Shown piece by piece: positions 27,901-37,900 of a stretch of 64,000 bases of DNA. Position numbers and translations under genes: made by a program. Every line of letters starts with the position of its first letter. The first letter of the stretch is position 1. Source of the stretch: Paenarthrobacter sp. GOM3 (GTDB taxonomy: Bacteria > Actinomycetota > Actinomycetes > Actinomycetales > Micrococcaceae); NCBI RefSeq assembly GCF_018215265.2, contig NZ_CP136562.1, positions 682,001 to 746,000 of the forward strand, in the 5' to 3' direction. The notes under the pieces were generated by a model that saw only the letters and a program-made list of their open reading frames with translations, made no database searches and had not been told where the DNA came from.

Positions 27901-29882
27901 AGCTTGCCGGGCTGCCCAAAGGCTGGCGAGACGAGGACGCGATCGTGGGTGATGTCCTCGATCTTCCAACTGGTGGCGCCCAGGGCGAAGACGTCGCCCA
28001 CGCGGGATTCATAAACCATCTCTTCGTCGAGTTCCCCGACGCGGCGTCCGCCCTTCGCAGCACGGGCCGAAGCGGTGGGCTCACTTCCGTCCGCGCTGCC
28101 GGGGGAGGAGGACCCCTCAACCTCGGTGCCGATGATGTACACACCGAACAGCCCGCGGTCCGGAATGGTGCCACCTGAAGTGACCGCGAGGCGCTGGGCG
28201 CCGGGCCGTCCCTCAATGGTCCCGGCGTGACGGTCCCAAATGATGCGCGGCCGGAGTTCGGCAAATTCGTCCGAGGGATAACGCCCAGCCAACAAGTCCA
28301 ACGTTGCTTCAAAAGCGGAGCGGGGAAGGCTCGCGAACGGCGCGGACCGGCGCACTGTGCTGAACCAGTCCTCCACGTCGATGCTGCCCAGGGCGGTGGC
28401 GGCAACAGTCTGCTGGGCGAGGATGTCGAGCGGGTTGGCCGGAATGCTCAAGCGCTCGATCTGGCCACTGAGCATACGTTCCACTGTGACGCTGGTATGC
28501 AGGAGGTCGGCGCGGTGCTTGGGGAATAGCACGCCCTCGGAAATTTCGCCTACCTGGTGTCCGGCCCGGCCGACACGCTGGAGGCCACTGGCCACCGAAG
28601 GGGGTGACTCAACCTGGATGACCAGGTCCACGGCCCCCATGTCGATGCCAAGTTCCAGCGACGACGTGGCCACAACGCAGCGCAGCCTCCCGGATTTGAG
28701 GTCGTCCTCGATCATGGCCCGCTGGTCCTTGGACACCGAGCCGTGGTGTGCCCTGGCCAGGACGGGGTCCGCGCCGGTGGTACTGCCTGCTTGCGCCATC
28801 ATGTGCGCTGGGGTCGCTGTGGATGCCGGCACTCCTGGGTTGTCATCCGGTGCTGCCCACGCTCCGCCTCCCACTGCCATGAGTTGGCGTTCGGCGTAGA
28901 TCTCGTTCAGCCGGGCCGTTAGCCGCTCCGACAGCCTGCGGGAATTGGCAAACACAATGGTGGACTGCTTGGACAGGACCAGATCCACGATCTGTTCCTC
29001 CACATGCGGCCAGATGGAGGCCTGTGGTTGCAAACCCGAGGCCGGACCCGAGTCGAACGCCCCTGCGGCACCCTGGAGGTCCGACATGTCCTCGACAGGC
29101 ACAGTGACTGTCAGGTTCCAGTTTTTCTTGGACGGAGGTGCGACGATCTCCACGGGCGCCTGGCCCGCCAGGAACTGTGCCACCAACTCGCGGGGTTGGA
29201 CCGTCGCGGAGAGGCCAATGCGCTGTGCGGGCTTGGGCAGGAGCGCATCCAGCCGTTCAAGCGATACCGCCAAGTGTGCACCCCGCTTGGTGCCGGCTAC
29301 AGCGTGAACCTCATCAATGATGATGGTGTCCACTTCGCTGAGCGTTTCCCTGGCCCGGGACGTCAGCATGAGGAAGAGGGATTCCGGAGTGGTGATAAGG
29401 ATGTCCGGCGGGTTGGTCAGCAGCGTTCGGCGATCTGCCGCCGTCGTATCTCCGGAGCGGACCCCGACAGTCACCAGCGGTGCCGGTAGCCCCAGCCTCT
29501 TGGCGGTTTGGGTGATGCCGATCAGCGGTGCGCGGAGGTTGCGCTCCACGTCCACGCCCAAGGCCTTGAGCGGTGAGATGTAGAGGACGCGGGTCTTGTT
29601 TTTGGGGCGCTTGGCCCGGCCCTTGCCGTTGGCGGGAACCGTTTCGAGTCCGGGCAGCGTATCCGTTGGAGTGGCATGCAGACGGTCCAAAGCCCAAAGG
29701 AAGGCGGCGAGGGTCTTGCCGGAGCCCGTAGGCGCCACGACGAGGGCATGGGAGCCGGAGGAGATCGCATTCCAAGCGCCATCCTGCGCGGGCGTGGGCT
29801 CGGTAAAGGCGCCTAGGAACCATTCCCTGGTTGCCTGGCTGAAACGGCTGATGGCGCCCTCCGACGCCTGCGGCTCCTGCAT
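24909..29882 (-). CDS. lhr: Lhr-type large ATP-dependent DNA helicase
   Basis: A 1,657-residue superfamily 2 helicase of the Lhr group, a 3'-5' DNA translocase involved in repair. Walker A is APTGSGKT (about residue 50), motif II is DEVH (IIIDEVHAV), motif VI is QRVGRAGHQ, followed by the Lhr core winged helix/beta-barrel and the long actinobacterial C-terminal domain. The start at 29882 has GGAGG almost abutting the ATG but also CATGAT six bases before it, so a leaderless mRNA is plausible; a GTG at 29900 is the alternative. Coupling to a DNA glycosylase supports a repair role. Confidence 0.93.
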   Translation of the reverse strand: MQEPQASEGAISRFSQATREWFLGAFTEPTPAQDGAWNAISSGSHALVVAPTGSGKTLAAFLWALDRLHATPTDTLPGLETVPANGKGRAKRPKNKTRVLYISPLKALGVDVERNLRAPLIGITQTAKRLGLPAPLVTVGVRSGDTTAADRRTLLTNPPDILITTPESLFLMLTSRARETLSEVDTIIIDEVHAVAGTKRGAHLAVSLERLDALLPKPAQRIGLSATVQPRELVAQFLAGQAPVEIVAPPSKKNWNLTVTVPVEDMSDLQGAAGAFDSGPASGLQPQASIWPHVEEQIVDLVLSKQSTIVFANSRRLSERLTARLNEIYAERQLMAVGGGAWAAPDDNPGVPASTATPAHMMAQAGSTTGADPVLARAHHGSVSKDQRAMIEDDLKSGRLRCVVATSSLELGIDMGAVDLVIQVESPPSVASGLQRVGRAGHQVGEISEGVLFPKHRADLLHTSVTVERMLSGQIERLSIPANPLDILAQQTVAATALGSIDVEDWFSTVRRSAPFASLPRSAFEATLDLLAGRYPSDEFAELRPRIIWDRHAGTIEGRPGAQRLAVTSGGTIPDRGLFGVYIIGTEVEGSSSPGSADGSEPTASARAAKGGRRVGELDEEMVYESRVGDVFALGATSWKIEDITHDRVLVSPAFGQPGKLPFWKGDSLGRPVDLGRALGAFIRELSAADEAPAMERCQASGLDAFAASNLLQYLREQKEATEIVPSDRTLVVERFHDELGDWRVVLHSPFGMPVHAPWALAVGQRLQQRYGLDGSAMAADDGIVLRVPMMEDEPPGADLFLFDPEELEQIVTTEVGGSALFASRFRECAARALLLPRQNPGKRQPLWQQRQRSAQLLDVAKKYPSFPIVLEAVRECLQDVYDLPALKDIAASVERRELRIVETTTQQPSPFAKSLLFGYVAQFLYEGDSPLAERRAAALALDSTLLNELLGRVELRELLDAAVIDRTELELQRLLPDRRVRAMEGVADLLRLLGPLSIEEVAERLQGQEQAEPSLPPALDQPTDPGDPDHIDEAPAAAPHGSVADAGHHLAALQKANRALKVTIGGVERFAAVEDAARLRDAIGVPLPMGVPLAFIEPVHDPLGDLVSRYARTHGPFTAAEAATRLGLGVAVVNGALKRLAGDGRVVEGEFRPHAVAEPQTAEATDPGLMSVDAPPASEWCDAEVLRKLRRRSLAALRAEVEPVDTAAYGRFLPEWQNVTAPGKSRSQALRGLDGIITAVDQLSGVPIPASAWEPLVLASRVADYKPAMLDELMAAGELLWSGAGSLPGNDGWISLHVADSAELTLNPSPDFEPGDAQQRLLEHFSAGGGYFFRQLTDVAGGMDTVLSDDAVVTALWDLVWAGRVTGDTFAPVRAMIAGGKTAHRQVAKAPRARAPRMSRLGRSHGTGLLGSPGLTGGRYGSVTGGVAPAPPSAVGRWSALPAPELDPTIHARGTAELLLDRYGVVTRGSVMAENILGGFGLMYKVLARLEEAGRCRRGYFIEHLGAAQFAVPATVDRLRSFTEDARISKAEPSALALAATDPANPYGAALPWPALSVDAGSGHRPGRKAGALVVMVDGALVLYVERGGKTLLTFSQDELVLTVAAQALVDVVRRGAVDKLFMEKVNGHDLLETPIAVALAAAGAYSTPKGLRIRA

Positions 29883-29938
29883 TCCTCCATCATGCCCCAC
29901 GGCTCCGACAGAATTAGCCGCAGCCGTGGGGGAGACGG

Positions 29939-30583
29939 CTAGACGGCCTGGAAGGCAGTGACTGTCAGGAGCTTGATCCCGGCATTGCTGCACGCATCGT
30001 GGGGTTCGGCAACAAACAGCGAAGCCGTGTCATTCGGCGGGTAAATTCGGAATCCTGCTGCGGAAACACGCGCGCAGTCGCCGTAGTTTCCGGCCTGCGT
30101 GTAGCGGATTTCAGCCCAGGCAGACTTACCCGGCGCCAGCTCGATCTTGGTAACCGGTGTGGTGGTTTCGCGCGTTGCCGGCTCGCCGATCGGTTCACCG
30201 GAGGCGTCCGCAGTCAGCGAAACACCTGCAAAACCTTCCAGGACGCAAGCGGCCGTGCCGGAGTTCGTCAGGATCAGCTTTTCGTAGACACTGCCTGCTG
30301 CTCCGCCGCCGGTTGCGTCGGTTGTTGCAGTGAGCGATGCTGCCTTGCACAGCGCGGGGGCTGCGGGTGCGGCGGACGTGGCTGTCGCAGAGGGCGACGG
30401 CGTCATCGTGGCCGTTTGGGAGGGCATGGACGAAGCCGACGCCGACGCCGACGGTGTCGTGCTGGTGGGCGGGGCGCTGCTGGATCCCGCAGGGCTGGGG
30501 CTGGGCCCACAGGCCGCAAGGAGCAGCAATGAGGCTGCTGCCGTCGTCGTCACAAGTCCGGTTTTGATGCGCTGAGTCCACAT
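29939..30583 (-). CDS. DUF4232 lipoprotein
   Basis: A 214-residue exported lipoprotein: signal sequence with lipobox LLAAC (Cys about residue 24), a Ser/Thr/Pro-rich linker to about residue 80, then a DUF4232 domain with four conserved Cys (LCKAAS, ACVLEGF, DCARVS, ACSNAG). The function is unknown. The start at MWTQRI is chosen because the signal peptide begins there. Confidence 0.82.
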   Translation of the reverse strand: MWTQRIKTGLVTTTAAASLLLLAACGPSPSPAGSSSAPPTSTTPSASASASSMPSQTATMTPSPSATATSAAPAAPALCKAASLTATTDATGGGAAGSVYEKLILTNSGTAACVLEGFAGVSLTADASGEPIGEPATRETTTPVTKIELAPGKSAWAEIRYTQAGNYGDCARVSAAGFRIYPPNDTASLFVAEPHDACSNAGIKLLTVTAFQAV

Positions 30584-30688
30584 GGGCACCAGCCTTGCTT
30601 TGGCCGCGACATGAGTCAATTCAGCCACGGCCAAGAGCACGGATTGGCGCCCGGATCGTGATCTTCCGGACGCCAATCCGCGGTGTTG

Positions 30689-31426
30689 TTACTTGGTGTC
30701 TGCCCGGGCCACGGCCGGCTTGGCTGAACGGCTGCGGAAGAAGGCAGCGCCGCCCAGGCCAAGTCCGGCGATGCCTGCGATCAGGCCCGCCCAGCTGCGG
30801 GCCTGGGAACCGTCGTCGGTCACCACCGATGCTTGCTCTGTGGAGACTGGGGTTGCGGCGTGGTGGTCTCCCGCTGCGTCAGCGGCAGTGATGGTGACAG
30901 AGGGGGCCGGTGCTTTGAGATCGTGCTCATCCTGGCCCTCCTTGGCAATTTCGGACCAGTCAGTTTGACCCTGCTCACAGGTTTGGAGGGTGGGGAAATA
31001 GATCGTCTTGCCTGCTGCATCCGGCAATTTCACCGACAGGACCAGAGCGTCACGCAGGTGCGGGTCCAGCGGGGTCTTGGCCGTGTACACGATCTGGCTT
31101 GTGCGCTTGGTGATGGTGGTACCGTCGTCCAGCTTCTTGGGTTCGGCGAGGGTTTCGCTGACCTTTTCGACCGTCCAGTTGGGGTTGACCGTCGGCTGGG
31201 CGTCGGTCAATTCCTGAGGCAGGTTGATGGTCACCTTGGTGGTGGGCGAGGTGTCACAACCGTGTGGAATACCGAACGTCACCAGCGCATACGAGTTGGC
31301 TGCGGTCTTGTTCGGATCGGCCGAAACGTGTGCGGATGCTCCCGCCAGGCCGGCCATCATCAGGGCGGCGGTTCCACCCGCTACGGCGGTTGCGGACAGG
31401 GTACGACGGATCGAGGACGTCTTCAT
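30689..31426 (-). CDS. YcnI-type (DUF1775) copper-associated surface protein
   Basis: A 245-residue exported membrane-anchored protein. The signal peptide ends GASA, leaving a mature N-terminal His (HVSADPNKTAANSY), which in YcnI proteins forms a histidine-brace copper site. The DUF1775 beta domain follows (LVTFGIPHGCDTSPTTKVTINLP; TVNPNWTVE with the conserved Trp), then a helix and basic tail (about 210-235). It probably takes part in periplasmic copper handling. No CopC/CopD gene is adjacent, but a His-containing membrane protein follows. Confidence 0.88.
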   Translation of the reverse strand: MKTSSIRRTLSATAVAGGTAALMMAGLAGASAHVSADPNKTAANSYALVTFGIPHGCDTSPTTKVTINLPQELTDAQPTVNPNWTVEKVSETLAEPKKLDDGTTITKRTSQIVYTAKTPLDPHLRDALVLSVKLPDAAGKTIYFPTLQTCEQGQTDWSEIAKEGQDEHDLKAPAPSVTITAADAAGDHHAATPVSTEQASVVTDDGSQARSWAGLIAGIAGLGLGGAAFFRSRSAKPAVARADTK

Positions 31427-31530
31427 GGGAATGCCTTTCGGGTGCGCTGATTAGGGCGCGGGGGTACGGGTATGGAGCCCGTCACCATGCAAGGCTTGTG
31501 CACGCATTGCAGCGTTGGTGCCGGGCGGAA

Positions 31531-32151
31531 CTAGGAAAGTACGACGACGGCGGGCGGCCCGCGTCGGCTGTCTTGCCTGAGGTTCCGCCAAGGGCGGGGG
31601 ATGAAGACGTTAAGTGCGCCGACGGCGATTGGTGACGCTCCGGCGTCGGGCCTGAACACCAAAGTGGGCAGGGCGAGCAGCGGCCGCAGCCAGGAGGCCA
31701 GCTGCCAGAGCGCGTCCTCGCCCTTGGCCAGCAGAACAGCAGAGCCTACGACAGCAATAGCGTGTGCCATCGGCATCAGGGCGCCATACGTGCCGCTGAG
31801 TTCATGGACATGGGCTGAAGCAATGTCCAAGGCTGGGGGCGGGGTTTCCGCGCCCAGGTGGTGGCTGGTTCCGGGTGCTGCGGCCACGATCGGTCCAAGG
31901 GCGGTGAATGCCTCGTGGAGTGCGATTTGGCCCGCACCCAAAAGCGTGACCAGGGTGACGACGTTGAGCTTGAAGCGGGTGGCCAACGTGCTGGCCAACG
32001 CTGTCAGTGCCATAAGCGCGATCAGGACCGGGGCCGTGGGAAGCTCCCCGCCACCTGCGACGTGCGCTCCAGCTGCCAGGAGAACAATGACCAGCGAGAC
32101 GCTGGCGGACCGCAAAGCATGAAAGGGTGCCCGGGGCTGCGATATGCGCAC
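31531..32151 (-). CDS. Polytopic membrane protein next to YcnI
   Basis: A 206-residue protein with about four hydrophobic helices and histidines on an extracytoplasmic loop (GTSHHLGAET, ASAHVHEL). It is not a family I can name. The GTG start is preceded by AGGGGTGG. It lies just upstream of ycnI on the same strand, so a shared role in copper traffic is plausible but inferred. Confidence 0.65.
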   Translation of the reverse strand: MRISQPRAPFHALRSASVSLVIVLLAAGAHVAGGGELPTAPVLIALMALTALASTLATRFKLNVVTLVTLLGAGQIALHEAFTALGPIVAAAPGTSHHLGAETPPPALDIASAHVHELSGTYGALMPMAHAIAVVGSAVLLAKGEDALWQLASWLRPLLALPTLVFRPDAGASPIAVGALNVFIPRPWRNLRQDSRRGPPAVVVLS

Positions 32152-32277
32152 GGGTCCACCCCTAACTGTTGTGTCGGCGTCTCTTGTGTTGCTGGTTGAT
32201 CAGCGTCTTGATTCTATCGGGTGTTCGGAACGGGTCCGACCTCGGATGGGTAGCTATGTGGACAACCGCGCCGAGAG

Positions 32278-32835
32278 CTAACCCTTCTCGCGCCTAACAA
32301 AAGTGGGTTTGGGAGGTTCGGGTATGTCCCTGGCCTGGCCGGAACGACGACGGCGGAGCTCCAGTTTCAGGCTCTCTTCGCCGCGCGCCATAGCCCAGTG
32401 ATGGTTCGCCGAGAACGCCGGTTTGAGGAGCCAACTGAGCCGTCGAAGAAGCGGCTTGGCTGTGCTGACCCGCCAGTCGTAGGTGATGACAACTTCCGGT
32501 CCGTCGGCCTCGAAGGTCCACCGGCCGGTGCCATTGAGGTCCCCTGCGGCGGTAAGGGCGAAGCCGTCGATCGTGACTGGTTCGGTAACAGTGAGCCGCC
32601 AACGCAGCGTGTAGGGGAGCCAGCCCTTGGTGTGGAGGTCGTACGAGGCTCCAACTCCGTCGGGTCCACCCGGAATCAACGGCGTCACCGTGAGGTAGAC
32701 AGCGGGCCACCATTGTTTGAGCGTCGCTGCGTTGCCGAGGACGTCAACTACTTCCTCGCGGGTTCCCGCCACCCGCCAGACTGTGACGAACTCGTAGTCA
32801 GTGCTTTTGCTTGTTCGTTGCGGTGACTTGCCCAT
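32278..32835 (-). CDS. SRPBCC family protein (polyketide cyclase/dehydrase-like)
   Basis: A 185-residue cytoplasmic START-like protein: FVTVWRVAGTREEVVDVLGNAATLKQWWPAVY at residues 15-46, then the beta-rich cavity and a long C-terminal helix ending in basic residues. GGAGG is 6 bases before the ATG at 32835. The function is unknown. Confidence 0.78.
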   Translation of the reverse strand: MGKSPQRTSKSTDYEFVTVWRVAGTREEVVDVLGNAATLKQWWPAVYLTVTPLIPGGPDGVGASYDLHTKGWLPYTLRWRLTVTEPVTIDGFALTAAGDLNGTGRWTFEADGPEVVITYDWRVSTAKPLLRRLSWLLKPAFSANHHWAMARGEESLKLELRRRRSGQARDIPEPPKPTFVRREKG

Positions 32836-32927
32836 GGTTGCCTCCATTCCCATGGTAGCGAGGGGTTGGATCTCGTGGCTTTCGTTGGCTTGAAAAGTCG
32901 CGAAAGCCAACCCCTCGGCGTCGCAAG

Positions 32928-34913
32928 CTAGTCCCCGGCGTTCTCCCGCGACGTGATGCCGAACGGCGATGACTGGAGTTCAGTGAAGTTTCCAACGCTG
33001 GCCCGCACGGTGCACTGGGGCGTGATCTGCAGGGCCGTGACGGTGAGCCCCGAACTGTCTACTGCCAACGCCCCGCCGCAACCATCGGCGAATCGCAGAC
33101 CCTTCTCGCCTCCCGTCACGGCGGCGAGCATTTGTGACGGTTTGCCCGACGAGGGGCTGACGTAGAGCGGGTTCAACTCGTCGGCACCGCCCGCCCACAC
33201 AGGAACCAAAGTGATCTTCAGGGGGCTGGGCGTCACAACCCGGGCAGGCGTGCGCACCTCCACGCCCTTCAGGCGTTGTACGGGGTAGGCCGTTCCCTTG
33301 ACTGCCGGGTCCTGGGTTGCGGCTTTGGTTGCCTCGGAGCCTGAGCGCAGCCACGCATCGAGTGACTTTTGGTCCGCGGGTGCCACCGGTACCTTGACGG
33401 TTGCCTGGATGGACCCGCCTGCGGGGATCTCCACGCCCGAAAGCTTCCACCCGCACTCAACGTCCACGCCGCTGATGGAGGCCTGGTTCCGGCTCGCGGC
33501 AGCACCATCCCACGTGGCAGCCGGGCAGGTATCGCCCTCTGCCAGTCCCGGGATGACCTCAAGGAATTCACCGGACAGAGGTGCTTTCTGCGCCGAGTAG
33601 GACACCGTCAAACGGACCTGCCCGGAGGACGGTTCATACGTGGCGCTTCGTGAAATGGTGAGGCCGGTCGGCAGCGCCGGGTCCTGCAGCTGAGCGGAGA
33701 GCTGTTGGCCTTGAACCGCAGGTGCTGCCTGCTGGGCTGTGGGGGACAAGAGGAGGAAACCAGCCACCATCGCCACGATCAACAGGACTGCACCACCAGC
33801 CAGAAGCAGTGCTTTGCGGGTCCGCCAGAAAGGAGTCGCGTCAGGGGCCTCGGACCGTTCGACGGCGGTGGACCGCACCTCATCACGACGGGGCATGGAC
33901 CGGACGATGGTGGCATTGCCCGCTTGGCCGAGTTCCGGGGGTGCGGCATCAAGTCTTGTGGGAGGCGCAGTTGCCAAGGCTTCGAGGTCGTCGTCGGTAA
34001 ATGCCCCACGCACCACCGTGGCGTGGCGTTCGACGTCGTCGAATTCCTCGGGTGCCTCCCCGCGGGGGATCGGTTTGATTCCGGCAAGGCGGGGCGCCAG
34101 CCGGCGGAGGGTCGCAGCGGCCTCGTGGGCGGTGGGGCGCTGGTCAGGATCCTTGGCCAACAACTTCTCAAGGACGCTCCACAGGGCATCCTCCACTGGA
34201 ATCCGCGGTGGCCGCGACGAGACGTGTCGGTAGGCGACGCTGAAGTCTGTACCAGGACCGGCGAAGGGAGTCCGGCCCGCAAGGAGTTCGTAGAGCAGAA
34301 CCCCAGTGGAGTAGACATCGCCAAGAGGACCGGAGCGGCCTTGGCTGATGAGTTCGGGCGGCATGTATTGGGGTGTGCCGATCAGACCGGTCGTTTGACG
34401 GATCTTCTCGCCCACGACGTCGGATATACCGAAGTCGGAAACCCGCACATCCCCGGAACCACACTCGGACCACGGCTTGGTGAGCAGCACATTGTCAGGC
34501 TTGATATCCCGGTGCGTCACACCTCGTGAGTGGGCAAATGCCAGGGCATCGAAGATTTCGGCTGCAACGTTCACGGCGTCTTCGGGAGGCAGCGGTCCGG
34601 CGTCCTTAACTACGTCGCGCAGCGAGCCGCCGGCGATGTAGTCCATGACGATGGCTAGACGTTCACCTTCCACCACCATGTCGCGGACCGTGACGATGTG
34701 TGAGTCCTGGAGGCCGAGCAACACCGATCGCTCGCGGACGAACCGCTCCACCAGGGATGGGTCATCGGCGTGCTCGGGGCGCAGCACCTTGGCTGCCAAG
34801 GTCCGCCCGTCCGTGGAGGTGACCGTCCAGACCTCGCCCACCGCGCCGGAGCCCACCCGCTCGCCGAAGCGGTAGGAGGCTCCCAACGCCTGACCAGTTT
34901 GTGCCATCTGCAT
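32928..34913 (-). CDS. Transmembrane Ser/Thr protein kinase of the T7SS-like locus
   Basis: A 661-residue PknB-like kinase. The kinase domain (about 12-275) looks active: GSGAVGEV loop, AAK lysine, HRDIKPDN (about 132) and DFG are all present. A juxtamembrane segment carries Thr-rich motifs suited to FHA binding (HATVVRG, NATIVRS); one helix is at about 365-390, and a 270-residue extracytoplasmic beta-rich domain follows. It starts 13 bases after the EccC-like gene on the same strand. In Firmicutes T7SS, EssB has a pseudokinase domain, a membrane helix and an outer domain; this protein has that layout with a real kinase. It may phosphorylate itself and be read by the FHA domain of the ATPase. 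Confidence 0.9.
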   Translation of the reverse strand: MQMAQTGQALGASYRFGERVGSGAVGEVWTVTSTDGRTLAAKVLRPEHADDPSLVERFVRERSVLLGLQDSHIVTVRDMVVEGERLAIVMDYIAGGSLRDVVKDAGPLPPEDAVNVAAEIFDALAFAHSRGVTHRDIKPDNVLLTKPWSECGSGDVRVSDFGISDVVGEKIRQTTGLIGTPQYMPPELISQGRSGPLGDVYSTGVLLYELLAGRTPFAGPGTDFSVAYRHVSSRPPRIPVEDALWSVLEKLLAKDPDQRPTAHEAAATLRRLAPRLAGIKPIPRGEAPEEFDDVERHATVVRGAFTDDDLEALATAPPTRLDAAPPELGQAGNATIVRSMPRRDEVRSTAVERSEAPDATPFWRTRKALLLAGGAVLLIVAMVAGFLLLSPTAQQAAPAVQGQQLSAQLQDPALPTGLTISRSATYEPSSGQVRLTVSYSAQKAPLSGEFLEVIPGLAEGDTCPAATWDGAAASRNQASISGVDVECGWKLSGVEIPAGGSIQATVKVPVAPADQKSLDAWLRSGSEATKAATQDPAVKGTAYPVQRLKGVEVRTPARVVTPSPLKITLVPVWAGGADELNPLYVSPSSGKPSQMLAAVTGGEKGLRFADGCGGALAVDSSGLTVTALQITPQCTVRASVGNFTELQSSPFGITSRENAGD

Positions 34914-34926
34914 GTCCGTACCCTCC

Positions 34927-37900
34927 CTAGCTGCCCGGGCTTATCGACTGGATCAGCGACATCTGCCCGCCCACCCCTAAGTACCCGCGTCCGGCGGTCA
35001 AGGCCACAGGTGCCTTCCGCGGAAGAGTGGCACCCAGCAGTTCGCCGTCGTAATTGACGTCGGGCTGGAGCAGAACGCCCAACCGTGACTTTCGGATGGA
35101 CTTGCTCCAGTGGCTGTACAGTCCGCGGAGGTCAGCGGCACGTCCTGAAGCAACGATGCAGAGCCCCGGAGGTCCGGAAGCCACGATTCCCGCAATGGAC
35201 TGATCGGTGTCTTCAAAGCGTTCGGCGTCGTCGATCAACAAAAACACAGGGCCGCGCTCGATCCGCAGCGAGGCCAGCAACGCTGGAACCTCGTCCACGC
35301 CCACGGCTATGCGGTCCAGATCAGCAGTGGCCAACGGTGAGCGGCGGTCGCAGATGCCCCAGACCTGCGCGGGTCCCCGGGAGGTGGCCGCGCCCCGGAC
35401 AGCATCGGCCAAGGCAAGGAGCAACGTGGATTTTCCCGAACGGGCCGGCCCGGCGATCAGGGCATGCTCACCCTCGTAAATTTCCAGGAAAGCAGGAGCG
35501 AGGTCCGTCTCGCGGATTCCTACGGGGATGTGCCACGGCTCGGTCTCCAGCTGTGGCTTCACGCCCAGATCCGCCATGGTGACGTCGGTGGGCAGGCTCC
35601 TGATCGCAGTGGTCTTGGCGGGTGCCTCCACCCAGATTTGCCGCACGCGGTCCACAGCCGCCTGGAGGCCGATTCCGGGCGTTGCGACATGCATTTGCAA
35701 GGAGGTACGAGGATCCACGCACCGTCCGGGGAGCGCCGCGGGAACGTTCTTCGCCCGGACACCCAGCGAGGAGTAGTCGTAGTTGTCGGCGAGCCGGAAC
35801 AGCCACTTCTGCAGGGTCACCTCGTTCATGACCGAGGGAACGGCTTTGGCGCGGGTGGTGGTGACAGCGAAGGACAGGCCCAGGGCGGGCCCGTCCGCAT
35901 ACGCCCGGTACAACAGGCCCAGGAGCTGCTGCCCTTCAAAGTCCTGGAACTCATCGCGCAGGGACGCCAGGCCGTCAAGCAGCACCACGGTCCGGCGATG
36001 CGTACCCGGCGCTGCCCTTCGACTTTCCAACTCGGTATTCAGGTGCCGCAGGAAGCGCGCTTGTTGCTCCTTGGCACCGGCACCGGTTCCCACATATGCC
36101 ACGGTGTGGGGCAGGCGCTTAAGCGTTTCGAGGTCCCCCGAACCCATGTCCAGGATCATCAGATCGAGATCGGCTGGGTCCGCATCCTTGGCAAGAGCAA
36201 GGGCGATGGACGCAAGAGTGGTGCTGGTACCGGAGCCGGCAACGCCCATCAGCATCAGGTTCCCCACGGACATGTCCCACCCGGCCGCGGACTGACGTTG
36301 TAGCTCCGGCTCATCAAGAAGGGTGACCAGGACGCTGGACCCTTGCACCTGCCCGACCCTTGGAAGGTCAACGGTTCCCGTGCCTGCCGTAGCGGTGTCC
36401 GCCATAAAGCCATCCAGCTCCACGCGTTCGCCCAATGCCTCCGGCCAGACCTGGCGGGGAGGGGCGTAGCCGGCCTCCGCGTTGGCTTCGACTACGGCGT
36501 CGATGAGGAGGTCCAGGTCGTTCTCGTCCGCAGCAGCGGACCGGGCAAGTGCCGGTGCGGGCGCGGGGACGCCGAACTGCCGGATGTCCCGGACGTCGAC
36601 GGCGGGACCGCCGTCGAGCTGCGCCTGTCCGGTGACCAGCGCGGTCTGGACGGGCGTGATGTCGTCCTGGCCAAGCTTCACGAAGGCGCGGCCCATCTGT
36701 GCCCGGCCAATGGCAGACGCAGCGGGTACTCCGATGACGTTGTTGGAGTCATCGCGGCTCTGGACACGCAACGCCACGCGGAGGTTGGTGTTGGCGAGGA
36801 TGTCATCGCTCACCACACCGGCCGGACGCTGGGTGGCCAGGATCATGTGGACTCCCAAGGTGCGTCCCACTGCGCCAATGCTGACAAGCGCAGTGAGCAC
36901 ATCCGGGAATTCCTTGGCCAGCATCGCGAACTCATCGACTACCAGCAGCAGGCGCGGCATCGGCTCCGCCGGGTTCGTCGCCAAGTAGGCACTGAGGTTG
37001 TCGATTCCCTCGCCTGCCTCCGCGAATACCCGTTGGCGGCGCTCCATCTCTGCCTCCAAGGCGATCAATGCCCGGTCTGCGAGTTGCTCATCCAGGTTGG
37101 AGATGGTTCCGATGGTGTGGGGGAGGCGCTCGCAGGCTTTGAAGGCGGCTCCACCCTTGAAGTCGACCAGGATGAAGTTCAACCGGGTTGGATCGTTGCG
37201 GGCAGCGAGGCCGGCTACCAGGGAGCGCAGGAATTCGGACTTGCCGGAGCCGGTGGTGCCGCCCACCAGGCCGTGCGGGCCGTCCTTGACGAGGTCCAGG
37301 GTCAATGGCCCGTTTTCACCGGTGCCGATGGGTGTGGAAACGCCGGAGGCTGCCTGCCACAGGCGGCGGACCGTGGCTGCGTCAGGGCGTTCGTAACCCA
37401 GGAGCCCGGGCAGCCGGACCAGCGAGGGCAGAGAGGCGCCGGGGACGCTGAGCTCGGGGTCGTCAAAATGTGCTAGGCGCGTGGCGCAACGCAGGGCCTC
37501 TTCCTGGTCGAGGCCCGCCAGGATGAAGTCCTCCACGCGGGTCAGGTCCTCGGGCTGGTCCACCGTGGCGGCGGCGTCGGCACCTACCCTGATGATGGTG
37601 GTGCAGGAGGCAGGCAGTTGCTCCTCGGATGTTGCGATGACGATTCCAGCCACGCGGGGTGGGCGCTTCTGCGGGTTGACGTGGCCGCCGGGAACGGAGC
37701 GGCCCATGCCGAGCAACGCACGGGCCGGAGCATCCCTGCCCTCGGTAAGGACATCGGAATCCAGGACCACCATGAGCGCCGGGGTGGGCAGTTCTTCCAC
37801 GGAATCCTTGAGTGTCCGCAACATGGCAAGGCTGCTTTCACGGTGCGCTGACATCCAGCGCTCGCCGGTGCTGCTGCCTGTTTGGCGTGTGTGGGGGAGC

